A stretch of DNA of 64,000 nt from Variovorax sp. DXTD-1 (GTDB taxonomy: Bacteria > Pseudomonadota > Gammaproteobacteria > Burkholderiales > Burkholderiaceae_C): the NCBI RefSeq assembly GCF_003984625.1, contig NZ_RWKH01000001.1, forward strand, positions 248,001 to 312,000, written 5' to 3'. A program made the translations under genes and the position numbers. Below are positions 55,279 through 63,955 of this stretch, piece by piece. The notes beneath the pieces were generated by a model. That model saw only the letters and a program-made list of their open reading frames with translations. It had not been told where the DNA came from and ran no database searches. Each line of letters starts with the position of its first letter. The first letter of the stretch is position 1.

Positions 55279-55956
55279 ATGAAGGCCTCGCCAGGAGCCC
55301 GCAGCTGGATCGCCGCCGGCGTCCGCCATGAATTGCTCACTCGCGCGTTGCCGGCATTGCGGCACGACATGGCGGCGCCGGTCTCGGTCATCCGCATGGC
55401 ATTGCTCATGCTCAAGCGCCAGGTCGGCGCCACGCCCATCGACCCCTCCGCCTGCGAAGAGCGCGTGGCGCTTATCGACAACCAGGTGTCCGAGCTCGTG
55501 GAAGGCATCCGCTCGCTGCGCGACTGGGAATTGGCCACGGCGGATGACGGCATCACGCGCAGCGCGCTGGTGGCGCAATGCGTGGGCCTGATGCGCGCGG
55601 CCTTCGACATGCACGGCGTGACGCTGGATGTCGACCCCGCGCTCGATCCGCTCGAGGGCGAACCCCGCAGGCCGCAGGGAGCCGCATTGCGCTATCTGCT
55701 TCTCGGCGGGCTCGGCTATCTGCACGACAGCGTGCCGGAGGCCGGCGCCATACGCATCGATGCCGATGGGGCTGACGCGCTTCGCTTGAGTGCCTTGCCG
55801 CGCGAATCCGGGGGCGTGAGCCCGGTGCTCGGTGCGCATCGTGCGCCGCGCGCCTTGGCCATCGACGCCATTGCGCTGCAAAGCCTGGCCGAAGACCTGG
55901 GCTACACGGTGGCGCTGGAACGCGACAGCGTTCGCTTCTCGCTCGCCACGGGCTGA
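55279..55956 (+). CDS. Unrecognised protein with a histidine-kinase-like H-box
   Basis: 225 residues; not confidently assigned. Residues 25-45 (PALRHDMAAPVSVIRMALLM) look like the phospho-acceptor region of a histidine kinase: His29-Asp30 with Pro34, the HDxxxP pattern. The next helix (55-85) would complete a four-helix-bundle dimer. The rest (about 100-225) has the position of a GHKL ATPase domain, but no N, G1 or G2 boxes are visible, so kinase activity is doubtful. It may be a phosphotransfer (ChpT-like) or degenerate dimerisation protein. It starts 214 bases after the DUF3606 gene and overlaps topoisomerase IB tail-to-tail by 55 bases. Confidence 0.45.
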   Translation: MKASPGARSWIAAGVRHELLTRALPALRHDMAAPVSVIRMALLMLKRQVGATPIDPSACEERVALIDNQVSELVEGIRSLRDWELATADDGITRSALVAQCVGLMRAAFDMHGVTLDVDPALDPLEGEPRRPQGAALRYLLLGGLGYLHDSVPEAGAIRIDADGADALRLSALPRESGGVSPVLGAHRAPRALAIDAIALQSLAEDLGYTVALERDSVRFSLATG

Positions 55957-57182
55957 GCAGGCCTTTGCCGCGCCGGCGGGCGCCGCGTGGGCCGGGGCGC
56001 CGCCGTCGGGCTGCCTTTGCCGCTCGCCTTCCGTGCTTTCGATGCCTCGCGCAGTTCGCGTGCCAGCCGTTGCCGGTGCGCCCGCAAGAAGGCGAGCAGC
56101 CGCTCCTCCGCGGCGTGGAGCCCGCGCGTGCGCCGGGCCGCGGTGCGGGCCGACATCTTTCGCAGCACTTCCGCCGACTCGTCTTCTCCATCGCCCGCAA
56201 GCGCGCTGCCCAGCGCCAGCACCGCGGGGTGCACATAGGCCTTCTTGCACACCGCGGGCGTGTTGCCCAACTGCTTGGCCACTGCTGTCAGGATTTCCTT
56301 GGCGCTGTAGCGGCTGCCGTCGGCGGCGGTCCGGCCCGGTTCGCAGGCCAGCCGCGTGAGCTCCAGCGCCTGCACGGTGCCATGCCAGGTCCTGAAGTCC
56401 TTGGCGGTAAAGCGCTCGCCCGGCGATGCTTCGGCGAGGTAGTCGTTCACGTCGGTGGACGACACGCTGCGCAGCTCGCCGTCCTCGTCCTGGTACTGAA
56501 AGAGCGCCTGGCCGGGCAGCTGCTGGCATTGGCGCACCACCTTCGCCACTCGCGGATCGTCCAGCAGGGCTTCGTGCATGACGCCGCTCTTGCCGCGAAA
56601 GCGCAGCCGGAGCGCCGCGCCCTGCACGGCGGCGTGCCGGTTGCGCAGCGTGGTGAGGCCGTAGGAGCCGTTGCTGCTCGCGTACTCTTCATTGCCCACG
56701 CGCAGCAGCGTGGTGTCGAGCAGGCGCACCAGCGCCGCCAGCACCAGTTGGCGCCCCGGCGCGGCGGCCTTGCCGCCCTCTTGCAGGTCGCGCGCCACGC
56801 GTGCGCGGATGCGCGGCAGCGCAAGCCCGAAGGCTTCGAGCCGCTCGAACTTGGTTTCGTCCTTGAAGAGCCGCCAGTCGGGATGGTAGCGGTACTGCTT
56901 GCGGCCCCGCGCATCGATGCCGGTGGCCTGCAGATGGCCGTTGGGCAGCGGGCAGATCCACACCTGCGCATAGGCCGGCGGAATCGCCAGCATGCGGATG
57001 CGCGAGAGTTCGTCCGGGTCGCGCACCCACTGCCCCTTTGCATCGCGGTAGCGAAAGCGGTCCCCGTGCTTCAGGCGCCGGATGCCGGGCATGTCGGGGT
57101 TCACATAGACCAGGCCGTTGGCGATCGGCGTCGGCTTGGAAGGCGGCGAGGACGGTGGAGACGATGTGGAGCGTGCCGGCAT
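55902..57182 (-). CDS. DNA topoisomerase IB (poxvirus-type)
   Basis: 426 residues from the ATG at 57182. Compared with the vaccinia enzyme from memory: Arg161 (R130), Lys198 in FRGKSG (K167), Arg264 in KDFRTWHGT (R223), Asn307 in NTPAVCKKAY (H265 position) and the nucleophile Tyr316 (Y274). His-to-Asn at that position is known in some bacterial enzymes. The last 75 residues are Arg/Lys/Ala rich and probably bind DNA. The enzyme relaxes supercoils by transient 3'-phosphotyrosine links. It overlaps the convergent gene by 55 bases. Confidence 0.92.
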   Translation of the reverse strand: MPARSTSSPPSSPPSKPTPIANGLVYVNPDMPGIRRLKHGDRFRYRDAKGQWVRDPDELSRIRMLAIPPAYAQVWICPLPNGHLQATGIDARGRKQYRYHPDWRLFKDETKFERLEAFGLALPRIRARVARDLQEGGKAAAPGRQLVLAALVRLLDTTLLRVGNEEYASSNGSYGLTTLRNRHAAVQGAALRLRFRGKSGVMHEALLDDPRVAKVVRQCQQLPGQALFQYQDEDGELRSVSSTDVNDYLAEASPGERFTAKDFRTWHGTVQALELTRLACEPGRTAADGSRYSAKEILTAVAKQLGNTPAVCKKAYVHPAVLALGSALAGDGEDESAEVLRKMSARTAARRTRGLHAAEERLLAFLRAHRQRLARELREASKARKASGKGSPTAAPRPTRRPPARQRPAQPVASEKRTLSRSSATV

Positions 57183-57303
57183 GTGGTTTGCTTGGTGAAG
57201 GTACCCAGCGCTTGTGCCTGCACCGACAATGGCCGCCTGTAGGACGCCGCAATCGCCGCTGGTGCGATGGAGGCGCTTTGTTCTTTCCTGGAGTCCCAAA
57301 CAA

Positions 57304-58386
57304 ATGATGTTCTTCCATCGGCCGTTCCCGTCCTCCTGCGTGCGCTGGCTCTCGGCTTGCAGCGCGGCGCTGCTTGTCACGGCCTGTGCTTCGCCGACCT
57401 CGCCTGTTTCGACCACTGCGCCCGTGCCCGCTGCGCGCTCGGCCGCCGCCACGGCCGCGCCCATCAAGGTGAAGGTCTTCGTCGCGGCCATGTTCGAGAT
57501 CGGCCAGAACACAGGCGACCGGGCCGGCGAGTTCCAGCACTGGTACGAGCGCTATTGGAAGGGCGCCGCGCCGATGGCCGTGCCCGGCGCATTGCAGCCC
57601 GTGTATTGCAATGCCGACGGCGTGTGCGGCGCGGTGCTGGGCATGGGCAAGGTCAATTCCTCGTCGTCGATGCAGGCCATCCTGCTGAACCCGCAGTTCG
57701 ATTTTTCGCAGGCCTACTACGTGATTTCCGGCGTGGCCGGCACGCCGCCCGCGCGCGGCACCATCGGCGAGGTGAGCTGGGCCACCTGGCTCGTGGACTA
57801 CGACCTCGGCCACCGCTGGGCGCCCGAAGAGAACAAGCCCGGAGAGCCCACCTTCATGCCGCGCAAGGGCTACGAGGAATATCGCCGTTTCAAGCTCAAC
57901 CCCGACCTCGTGGGCTGGGCGATGAAGCTCTCGTCCCATACGCCGCTCAAGGACTCGGACAGCGCACGCAAGTACCGGCTGCGCTACCCCGACGCGGCGG
58001 CGCGGCGCGCGCCCTTCGTGGGCACCGGCACCCACATGACGGGCGACACCTTCTTCCACGGACCCGGCATGTCGAAGCAGGCGCAGTACATCGCCAAGCT
58101 CTACGGCGCCGACGACTATGTGATCACCGAAATGGAAGCTGCCGCCATCACCCTCGTGATCAAGCGCACCCATGGCACCGACCGCGTGATGAGCCTGCGC
58201 GGCGCCGTCAACTTCGACCAGGGCAACCCGAAGGAAAGCACGCTGCAGCACCTGGACCCGGCCCCGGGCGAGACGGCCGGCGGCTTTGCCGAGACGGTGG
58301 AGAACATCGCGCTGGTGGGCACGCGCGTGGTGGACCACATCGTCGCCAATTGGCCGCAGTGGCAGGCCGGCGTGCCGAAGCCCTGA
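57304..58386 (+). CDS. Purine nucleoside permease (NUP) family lipoprotein
   Basis: 360 residues from the ATG at 57304. The N-terminus has a lipoprotein signal with lipobox LLVTAC near residue 27. The rest is one NUP-family domain: KVFVAAMFEIGQNTGDR, CGAVLGMGKVNSSSSM, PRKGYEEYRRFKLNPDL and ITEMEAAAITLVIKRTHG. Fungal members are called purine nucleoside permeases, but the fold resembles nucleoside phosphorylases and the bacterial protein has no membrane segments besides the signal, so transport is doubtful; a periplasmic nucleoside-binding or -cleaving role fits better. Diverges from topoisomerase IB and converges with the DUF2459 gene. Confidence 0.82.
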   Translation: MMFFHRPFPSSCVRWLSACSAALLVTACASPTSPVSTTAPVPAARSAAATAAPIKVKVFVAAMFEIGQNTGDRAGEFQHWYERYWKGAAPMAVPGALQPVYCNADGVCGAVLGMGKVNSSSSMQAILLNPQFDFSQAYYVISGVAGTPPARGTIGEVSWATWLVDYDLGHRWAPEENKPGEPTFMPRKGYEEYRRFKLNPDLVGWAMKLSSHTPLKDSDSARKYRLRYPDAAARRAPFVGTGTHMTGDTFFHGPGMSKQAQYIAKLYGADDYVITEMEAAAITLVIKRTHGTDRVMSLRGAVNFDQGNPKESTLQHLDPAPGETAGGFAETVENIALVGTRVVDHIVANWPQWQAGVPKP

Positions 58387-58392
58387 ACGGGC

Positions 58393-59085
58393 TCAGGGCC
58401 GCACCGGCTGCAGGTGCCACGTCACATTGAAGTCGAAGGGCGTCCAGCGGCTCGCCTTGACCCCCGCCTGCCGCAGGCCCCGCCCGGTCCAGGTGTTGCA
58501 GGTCTCGAAGAGGTGGTAGCCGCCTTCGGCTTCGTAGAAGGCGTCGTCGTTGCCGTAGTGTGCACCGGCAATCGGCGTTGCGCGGCCTGCCGGCAGGGCG
58601 GCACGCACGTAGTTCGCGAGCTGTGCGTACTGCGCCTCGGAAAGCGGCAGGTGGAAGGCGTTGTGCCGCAGCTGCGCGCGGCGCAGGTAGGTGACATGCA
58701 GCAGGGCGCGGTTGCCGCCGAGCATGGCACCGAATGCGCGCGACACCGTCAGGTCGCCCCATGTCGGCGTGTTCAGGTAGAACTCGCGGTCGCCCCAGCC
58801 GATGGCGATGAACTCGGCATCGGCCGGCACGGCCTTGAAATGCGCGAGCGGGGAGAGCTGCCGCCAGTCGACGGTTGCCGAGCGGATCGGAAACACCAGG
58901 TCGGTGTGTACGCCGTTGCTCAAGACCCAGGCGGGCACTCCGGGCGTGTTTGCGGTGATTGCGTTTCGAGGCTCTGCGTTGGCGGGCCAGAACATCAGCG
59001 CACAGGCCGTGCCCACATAAAGCCCAGCCAGCAGCGGCAGCGCCAGCAGTGCAATGGCAATGCGCCGGGGCCAGCGGTTCGGCAT
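58393..59085 (-). CDS. DUF2459 family protein (TIGR02117-like)
   Basis: 230 residues. A single N-terminal membrane segment (about 8-27) anchors or exports it. The rest fits the DUF2459 family as I remember it: WVLSNGVHTDLVFPI, AIGWGDREFYLNTPTW, TYLRRAQLRHNAFHLPLS and FETCNTWTGRGLRQAGV. The His/Asp, Trp-Gly-Asp and Cys-Asn-Thr-Trp pattern suggests a papain-like (NlpC-type) hydrolase, but that is inferred. Some relatives sit near polyhydroxyalkanoate genes; here the neighbours are NUP and dinB. It starts 12 bases after the dinB stop on the same strand. Confidence 0.75.
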   Translation of the reverse strand: MPNRWPRRIAIALLALPLLAGLYVGTACALMFWPANAEPRNAITANTPGVPAWVLSNGVHTDLVFPIRSATVDWRQLSPLAHFKAVPADAEFIAIGWGDREFYLNTPTWGDLTVSRAFGAMLGGNRALLHVTYLRRAQLRHNAFHLPLSEAQYAQLANYVRAALPAGRATPIAGAHYGNDDAFYEAEGGYHLFETCNTWTGRGLRQAGVKASRWTPFDFNVTWHLQPVRP

Positions 59086-59097
59086 CGAGCCGAGAAC

Positions 59098-60342
59098 CTA
59101 GAAGAGCGACGCGGTGGTCGCCGCGTCCGCTGGTGCACGCGTGGCTCCCGCGCCGGAAGGCGCCATCGCCTCGGGGCTGCCCGCCTTTGCAAGCGCACCC
59201 ACGCGCACGCCCAACAGGCGCAGCGGCCGCTCGAGCGGCACGCGCTTCAGGCACAGCCCGCCAATCTGGCGGATGGTCTTGCCGTCGGCGATGTAGCGGT
59301 CGATGGTCTGGTCGCGCGTGGCAATCTTGAAGTCGTCATAACGCAGCTTGATGCCGATGGTCTTGCCCACGTAGCCCTTGCGCTGCAGGTCTTCGGCCAG
59401 CTTCTCGCACAGGTGGGTGAAGATGGCGCCGAGCTCGGCGCGGTCGCGCACCGCATGCAGGTCGCGGTCGAACGTGGTTTCTCGGCTCATCGACACGGGC
59501 TCGCTTTCGGTCACCACCGGCCGGTTGTCGCGCCCCCAGGCCACCTCGTGCATCCACGCGCCGGTGGACTTGCCGAAATTCTGAATGAGCCAATCCCTGT
59601 CGCGCGCCGCGAGCTGGCCCACCGTCTCGATGCCGAAGCGCTTGAGCTTTTCGTCGGCCTTGGGGCCGATGCCGTTCACCTTGCGGCAAGGCAGCGGCCA
59701 GATGAGCGTCTGCAAGTCGTCCTCGTAGACGACCGAGATGCCGTTGGGCTTGTTGAACTCGCTCGCCATCTTGGCAATGAGCTTGTTGGGCGCCACGCCA
59801 ATGGAGCAGGTGAGGCCGGTCGCGTCGAGAATCGCTTTCTGGATCAGCCGCGCGAGCGAGCGCCCGCCGTCGCGCTGGCCGCCGGGCACGTCGGTGAAGT
59901 CGATGTACACCTCGTCCACGCCCCGGTCTTCCATCAGCGGCGCGACCTCCCTGATGATCTGCTTGAAGGTGCGCGAGTATTTGCGGATCTCGTCGAAATC
60001 CACCGGCAGGATGATTGCCTGCGGGCACAGCTTGGCCGCCTTCATGAGCCCCATGGCCGAGCCCACGCCGAACTGCCGCGCGGGGTAGGTGGCGGTGGTG
60101 ATCACGCCGCGGCCCGCGTAGTCCCTGAGGCGCGGAAAGGCGTCGACCGGAATGTCGGCCAGCGTGCCGCCCTCGGGCACATGGCGAATCGCCTCGTCCA
60201 CGCTGCGCCGCCCGCCGCCGATCACCACCGGCAAGCCCTTGAGCTGCGGATAGCGAAGCAGCTCGACGGACGCGAAGAAGGCGTCCATGTCGAGGTGGGC
60301 GATGCGGCGGATCGGAGGCTTTGGCAAAGGCTGGGAACTCAC
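59098..60342 (-). CDS. dinB: DNA polymerase IV (Y-family)
   Basis: 414 residues from a GTG start at 60342. Metal ligands are in HLDMDAFFASVE near residue 17 and in DEVYIDFTD. ATATYPARQFGVGSAM, CSIGVAPNKLIAKMASEFNK and VNGIGPKADEKLKRFGI follow. The C-terminal TTASLF is a sliding-clamp-binding motif type. Pol IV performs error-prone bypass of lesions. The enzyme would be SOS induced in many bacteria, but no clear LexA box was recognised between it and the toxin gene. In-frame extension to 60660 lies antisense to the toxin gene and is ignored. Confidence 0.94.
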   Translation of the reverse strand: MSSQPLPKPPIRRIAHLDMDAFFASVELLRYPQLKGLPVVIGGGRRSVDEAIRHVPEGGTLADIPVDAFPRLRDYAGRGVITTATYPARQFGVGSAMGLMKAAKLCPQAIILPVDFDEIRKYSRTFKQIIREVAPLMEDRGVDEVYIDFTDVPGGQRDGGRSLARLIQKAILDATGLTCSIGVAPNKLIAKMASEFNKPNGISVVYEDDLQTLIWPLPCRKVNGIGPKADEKLKRFGIETVGQLAARDRDWLIQNFGKSTGAWMHEVAWGRDNRPVVTESEPVSMSRETTFDRDLHAVRDRAELGAIFTHLCEKLAEDLQRKGYVGKTIGIKLRYDDFKIATRDQTIDRYIADGKTIRQIGGLCLKRVPLERPLRLLGVRVGALAKAGSPEAMAPSGAGATRAPADAATTASLF

Positions 60343-60463
60343 GGGCCGATTGTCTCGCGGCCGGGCCGTATCTGCCCGCCGGCGTGTGCATGCCAGAATG
60401 CAGCGGACCGCGGTTTCGGCCGCCCGATGGCATCGAAAAGCATGGCAAGGAAAGGGAACTGGC

Positions 60464-61303
60464 ATGAGTGACGAAGTCGAAGGCATGACCATTGCGCTGA
60501 CGCCGGTGCAGATGGCCGGCGTTCTGGGCGGGCAGGACGTGCCCGAATCCGCCAGCCTGAGCAACCGGCTCTGGGGTACCGTCGGGCTGGTGGGCGGCGT
60601 CGTGGAACTGGTGGGCGCCGGCGTGCTCTGCCTGGCGCCAGAGCCCACGATGGTGACCAAGGCAGGCTGCGTGGTGCTTGGCGTTCACGGCTTCGATACC
60701 CTGGCCACCTCGGGCCGCCAGGTCTGGACGGGCACTCCGCAGCGCACCGCCACCGCCGTTACCGCCAGCTCGGCGGCCGAAGCGCTGGGCGCCTCGCGTG
60801 AAACGGCCGACGGTATCGGGCTTGCGGTCGATGTGGCGGTTCCCTTGGTCGTGGCCGCGGGCCTCGGAGCCGCCCGCATCATTGCCGTGACGCGCGGCGG
60901 CCGCATTCGCCTGGCCGAGCATGAAGCCGCCGCCGGATCGAGGCTCGGCGGGCACACCATGGCACGGCACGTCGGCCAGACCGACGCGCAACTGCTGGCC
61001 AGGGTGCGAACCGCCACCCGGCCGGGTCCCAAGGCCGTGTCTACCTTTGCCGACCTGGCCACGGCGGAACGCGCGATCACCGAAACGCTGCGCGCCAATG
61101 CAGCCGCCGTGCAAGCCTGGTCACGCAGTGCGGCCGCAGGCAGCAAGTCGCCGGAGCTCGAGCACGTGCTGGGTTATGTGGTGGGGCGGGGCGTGCAGTT
61201 CGGCAGCACGGCGGTCAACGACCTCTCGGCCGTGCGGATCATCCTGAAAATGGAAAGCTACAACGGCAAGCCGTTCTACATCCTGACGGCGTATCCGATC
61301 TGA
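60464..61303 (+). CDS. Probable antibacterial toxin with C-terminal RNase A-like (CdiA-CT type) domain
   Basis: 279 residues. The N-terminal 145 residues contain two hydrophobic glycine-rich stretches (about 37-58 and 118-141) and no cleavable signal peptide. Residues about 150-279 match the bacterial RNase A-like toxin domain (PF18431 type): LGGHTMARHVGQTDAQLLAR, a middle STFADLATAERAITETL, and a C-terminal YILTAYPI. Against the Yersinia kristensenii CdiA-CT RNase, His169 and Arg180 (spacing 11 as His175/Arg186) and Thr275-x-Tyr277 (as Thr276-x-Tyr278) are all conserved, so the domain looks catalytically intact and would cleave cellular RNA. The small size and hydrophobic N-terminus fit a type VI effector rather than a CDI protein. 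A gene converging 19 bases downstream may be its immunity partner. Confidence 0.8.
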   Translation: MSDEVEGMTIALTPVQMAGVLGGQDVPESASLSNRLWGTVGLVGGVVELVGAGVLCLAPEPTMVTKAGCVVLGVHGFDTLATSGRQVWTGTPQRTATAVTASSAAEALGASRETADGIGLAVDVAVPLVVAAGLGAARIIAVTRGGRIRLAEHEAAAGSRLGGHTMARHVGQTDAQLLARVRTATRPGPKAVSTFADLATAERAITETLRANAAAVQAWSRSAAAGSKSPELEHVLGYVVGRGVQFGSTAVNDLSAVRIILKMESYNGKPFYILTAYPI

Positions 61304-61322
61304 CCTTGCTCCGAGGGTTGCG

Positions 61323-61946
61323 CTAAGGAAGCGAAGGCACCTCGCCCGTGGTCCACACATCGGCGCCGAACTCTTTGGCAAGATGGGCCACGATCTTCAC
61401 GGTGCGCTCGCGCAGCGGCGCAATGCGGGCCTGCAGGCCCGCCCGGGGCAGCGCAACGGCCTGGCCGGGGTCATCGTCGGAATCGGGGTCGCTTTGGCGG
61501 ATGTAGAGCGTGCCGTTGCGAGCCCAGACCTCCACGGCCCAGCCCTGGTCCTGGTCGTCGTAGATCATGCCTTGGCCGTTGCCGGCTATTGCGGCAAGAA
61601 AATGGTCCATCGTGGCAAAGGTGTCGTACCAGGGGAACGACAGCTGAACGCCGGCTTCCTCGTTGTCCAGCTGCAGATCCATCCAGAAGTAGTGCCGCAC
61701 CTGGCTGAGTGTGAGCGCGTGGCGGCGGGCCGCCGCAACCACCTGTGCGTAGTAGGCGGCAAGCTCCGCCTCGTGCCCCACCACCTCGCGGGTGCGCGCC
61801 AGCAAACGCTCGGCGCGCGGAAACCCGGGCAAGGCGAGCGGTTCGGCCGGCCCCCCCGAAACGGGACGGAACTCGTCCTGCAAATGAAAAGCGATCTCGG
61901 GCTCCAGCGAGTCGATCGGCTTGGCATGGGCGAACCAGGATTCCAA
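61323..61946 (-). CDS. Unrecognised acidic protein, possible immunity partner
   Basis: 207 residues from a TTG start with AGGAG 7 bases upstream. I cannot assign it to a named family. It is acidic (SLEPEIAFHLQDEFRP; IRQSDPDSDDDPG) with a mixed alpha/beta pattern: two helical segments around 50-85 (AERLLARTREVVGHEAELAA) and a sheet-like middle (QLSFPWYDTFATMDHF, WAVEVWARNGTLYIRQ). No signal peptide or membrane segment, so it is cytoplasmic. Its acidic charge would suit binding the basic toxin encoded 19 bases away on the other strand, but immunity genes are usually on the same strand and smaller, so this is only a possibility. It diverges from the DUF1089 gene. Confidence 0.5.
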   Translation of the reverse strand: MESWFAHAKPIDSLEPEIAFHLQDEFRPVSGGPAEPLALPGFPRAERLLARTREVVGHEAELAAYYAQVVAAARRHALTLSQVRHYFWMDLQLDNEEAGVQLSFPWYDTFATMDHFLAAIAGNGQGMIYDDQDQGWAVEVWARNGTLYIRQSDPDSDDDPGQAVALPRAGLQARIAPLRERTVKIVAHLAKEFGADVWTTGEVPSLP

Positions 61947-62040
61947 TTGCGCGCTCCTCTGAATGGTCGGGCGTACGATGTTAGCTCGCCATGCACGACA
62001 AGGCTTGCCTGTTGCTCCCGCACGCGCCATCATCCGCGGC

Positions 62041-62601
62041 ATGCAAACCGTCGCTTCCATCCTGTGGCGCAGGCTCGATGCACCGGGCCATGACGCCTGC
62101 CGCCTCGAACGCAACGCCACTGCATGGCAGCTCGACGGCGCCGCCGTATTCCGGCTCGAAGACCGCCGCATTGCGCAACTGCACTACCGCGTGCGCTGCG
62201 ACCTGCACTGGCACGCGCAATGGGGCACCGTGCGCGGGTGGCTCGGCGCCGACGCCGTCGATTTGTCGATTGCCCGCGACGCGCGCGGGCATTGGAAACT
62301 CAACGACGAAGCGGTGCCGGACCTTTCGCATTGCGTGGACCTCGACCTTGGCTTTACGCCAGCCACCAACCTGCTGCAATTGCGCCGGCTCAATCTTGCA
62401 CAAGGCGAAGGGGCCGATGCGCCGGCGGCCTGGGTCGACCTGGAGGGCGGCGTGCTGAGCGAGCTGATGCAGCGCTACGAACGCACCGCGAGCGATGAAT
62501 ACGCCTACGATGCGAAGCGCTTCGACTACGCGGCAACGCTGAGCGTCACCTCCGATTGCTTCGTGCGCGACTACCCCGGTCTCTGGATCGCCGAAGAGTA
62601 G
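62041..62601 (+). CDS. Putative glycolipid-binding family protein (DUF1089)
   Basis: 186 residues from the ATG at 62041. The sequence matches the PF06475 family (formerly DUF1089, named putative glycolipid-binding): LWRRLDAPGHDACRLERNAT, LHYRVRCDLHWHAQWGTVRG, GHWKLNDEAVPDLSHCVDLD and KRFDYAATLSVTSDCFVRDYPG. No signal peptide or membrane segment. The glycolipid link comes from a structure-based proposal and is unproven. It diverges from the gene at 61323-61946 and converges with the MFS pseudogene 20 bases away. Confidence 0.78.
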   Translation: MQTVASILWRRLDAPGHDACRLERNATAWQLDGAAVFRLEDRRIAQLHYRVRCDLHWHAQWGTVRGWLGADAVDLSIARDARGHWKLNDEAVPDLSHCVDLDLGFTPATNLLQLRRLNLAQGEGADAPAAWVDLEGGVLSELMQRYERTASDEYAYDAKRFDYAATLSVTSDCFVRDYPGLWIAEE

Positions 62602-62621
62602 CGCCGCGCGCGGGGGACGGG

Positions 62622-63955
62622 TCAGTGGTCGTGGTGCAGGTAAGCCGCCTGCCGCGGCAGGCGCAGGCTCACCAGGAACGCGATCACCATCATCGCGCTC
62701 ACGTACCAGAAGAACGCCGATTCGTGCCCCAGCGACTTGAGGCCCAGCGCCACGTACTCGGCCGAGCCGCCGAAGATGGCGTTGGCGACCGCATAGGCCA
62801 GCCCCACGCCCAGCGCACGCACCTCGGGCGGAAACATCTCCGCCTTCACGATGCCGCTGATCGAGGTGTAGAAGCTCACGATCGCCAGCGCGACGATGAT
62901 CAGCACGAAGGCCATCACCGGGTTGGTGGTGTGCTGCAGCGCCGTGAGAATCGGCACCGTGGCCAGCGCGCCGAGCCCGCCGAACAGCAGCATGTTGTTG
63001 CGCCGCCCGATGCGGTCCGACAGCGCGCCGAACACCGGCTGCATGCACATGTAGACGAATAGCGCGCCGGTCATCACGTAGCTCGCGGTCTTGATCGGCA
63101 GGTGCACCGTGTTCACCAGGTACTTCTGCATGTAGGTGGTGAAGGTATAGAAGATGAGCGAGCCACCTGCCGTGTACCCCAGCACCGTGAGGAATGCCGG
63201 CGTGTGGTGCTTGAACAGCCCGGCGATGGTGCCGGCCTCCTTGTTGGCCTTGGCCTCGGCGCTCTGGGTTTCGTGCAGCGTGCGGCGCAGCAGCAGCGCC
63301 ACCACGGCAGCCACAGCGCCCACCACGAACGGAATGCGCCAGCCCCAGGCCTTGAGCTCGGCCTCGGTGAGCAGCTGTTCGAGCACCACGATCACCAGCA
63401 CCGCGAGCAGCTGCCCGCCGATCAGCGTGACGTACTGGAACGACGAGAAGAAGCCGCGCTGCCCACGCAGCGCCACCTCGCTCATGTAGGTGGCGGTGGT
63501 GCCGTATTCGCCGCCCACCGAAAGGCCTGGAACAGCCGGCAAACCAGCAGCAGGAAGGGCGCCCACGCGCCGATCTGCGCATAGGTCGGCAAGAAAGCGA
63601 TGACCAGCGAACCGCCGCACATCATCGTGACGGAGATCAGCATCGAGGTCTTGCGCCCGATCTTGTCGGCAATGCGCCCGAAGAGCCAGCCGCCGATGGG
63701 CCGCATCAGGAAGCCGGCCGCGAACACGCCCGCGGTGTTCAGCAGCTGCACGGTCGGGTCCGACTTGGGAAAGAAGGCCGACGCGAAGTACAGCGCCGAA
63801 AAGGCGTACACGTAGAAGTCGAACCACTCGACCAGGTTGCCCGACGAGGCGGCCATGATCGAGAAGACGCGGTGGCGCTTTTCTTCCGCCGTGTACTGGC
63901 GGGGAGGGGGTGCGGAGGCCGAAGGGCCTTCCGTGACAGGCGTGACTGCGCTCAT
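62622..63955 (-). pseudogene. MHS-type MFS transporter broken by a one-base frameshift
   Basis: The ATG at 63955 ([20 protein letters not shown]) begins an MFS protein with [16 protein letters not shown] and [13 protein letters not shown], typical of the metabolite:H+ symporter (KgtP/ProP-like) group. In frame it reads LLLVCRLFQ and then leaves homology (AFRWAAN). The family-continuing [15 protein letters not shown] and the remaining membrane segments down to [11 protein letters not shown] lie in the next frame. On the coding strand CAGGCCTTTCG at about 63526-63530 would be in frame with one more G (CAGGGCCTTTCG). The protein would then be about 444 residues, normal for the family. It is either a sequencing error or a real recent inactivation. 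It would carry an organic acid such as 2-oxoglutarate or shikimate; the substrate is not known. Confidence 0.85.

Noticed and set aside
59098..60660. Longer DNA polymerase IV reading
   Set aside because: The extra N-terminal part is antisense to the toxin gene and its upstream region; homology begins at the GTG at 60342.
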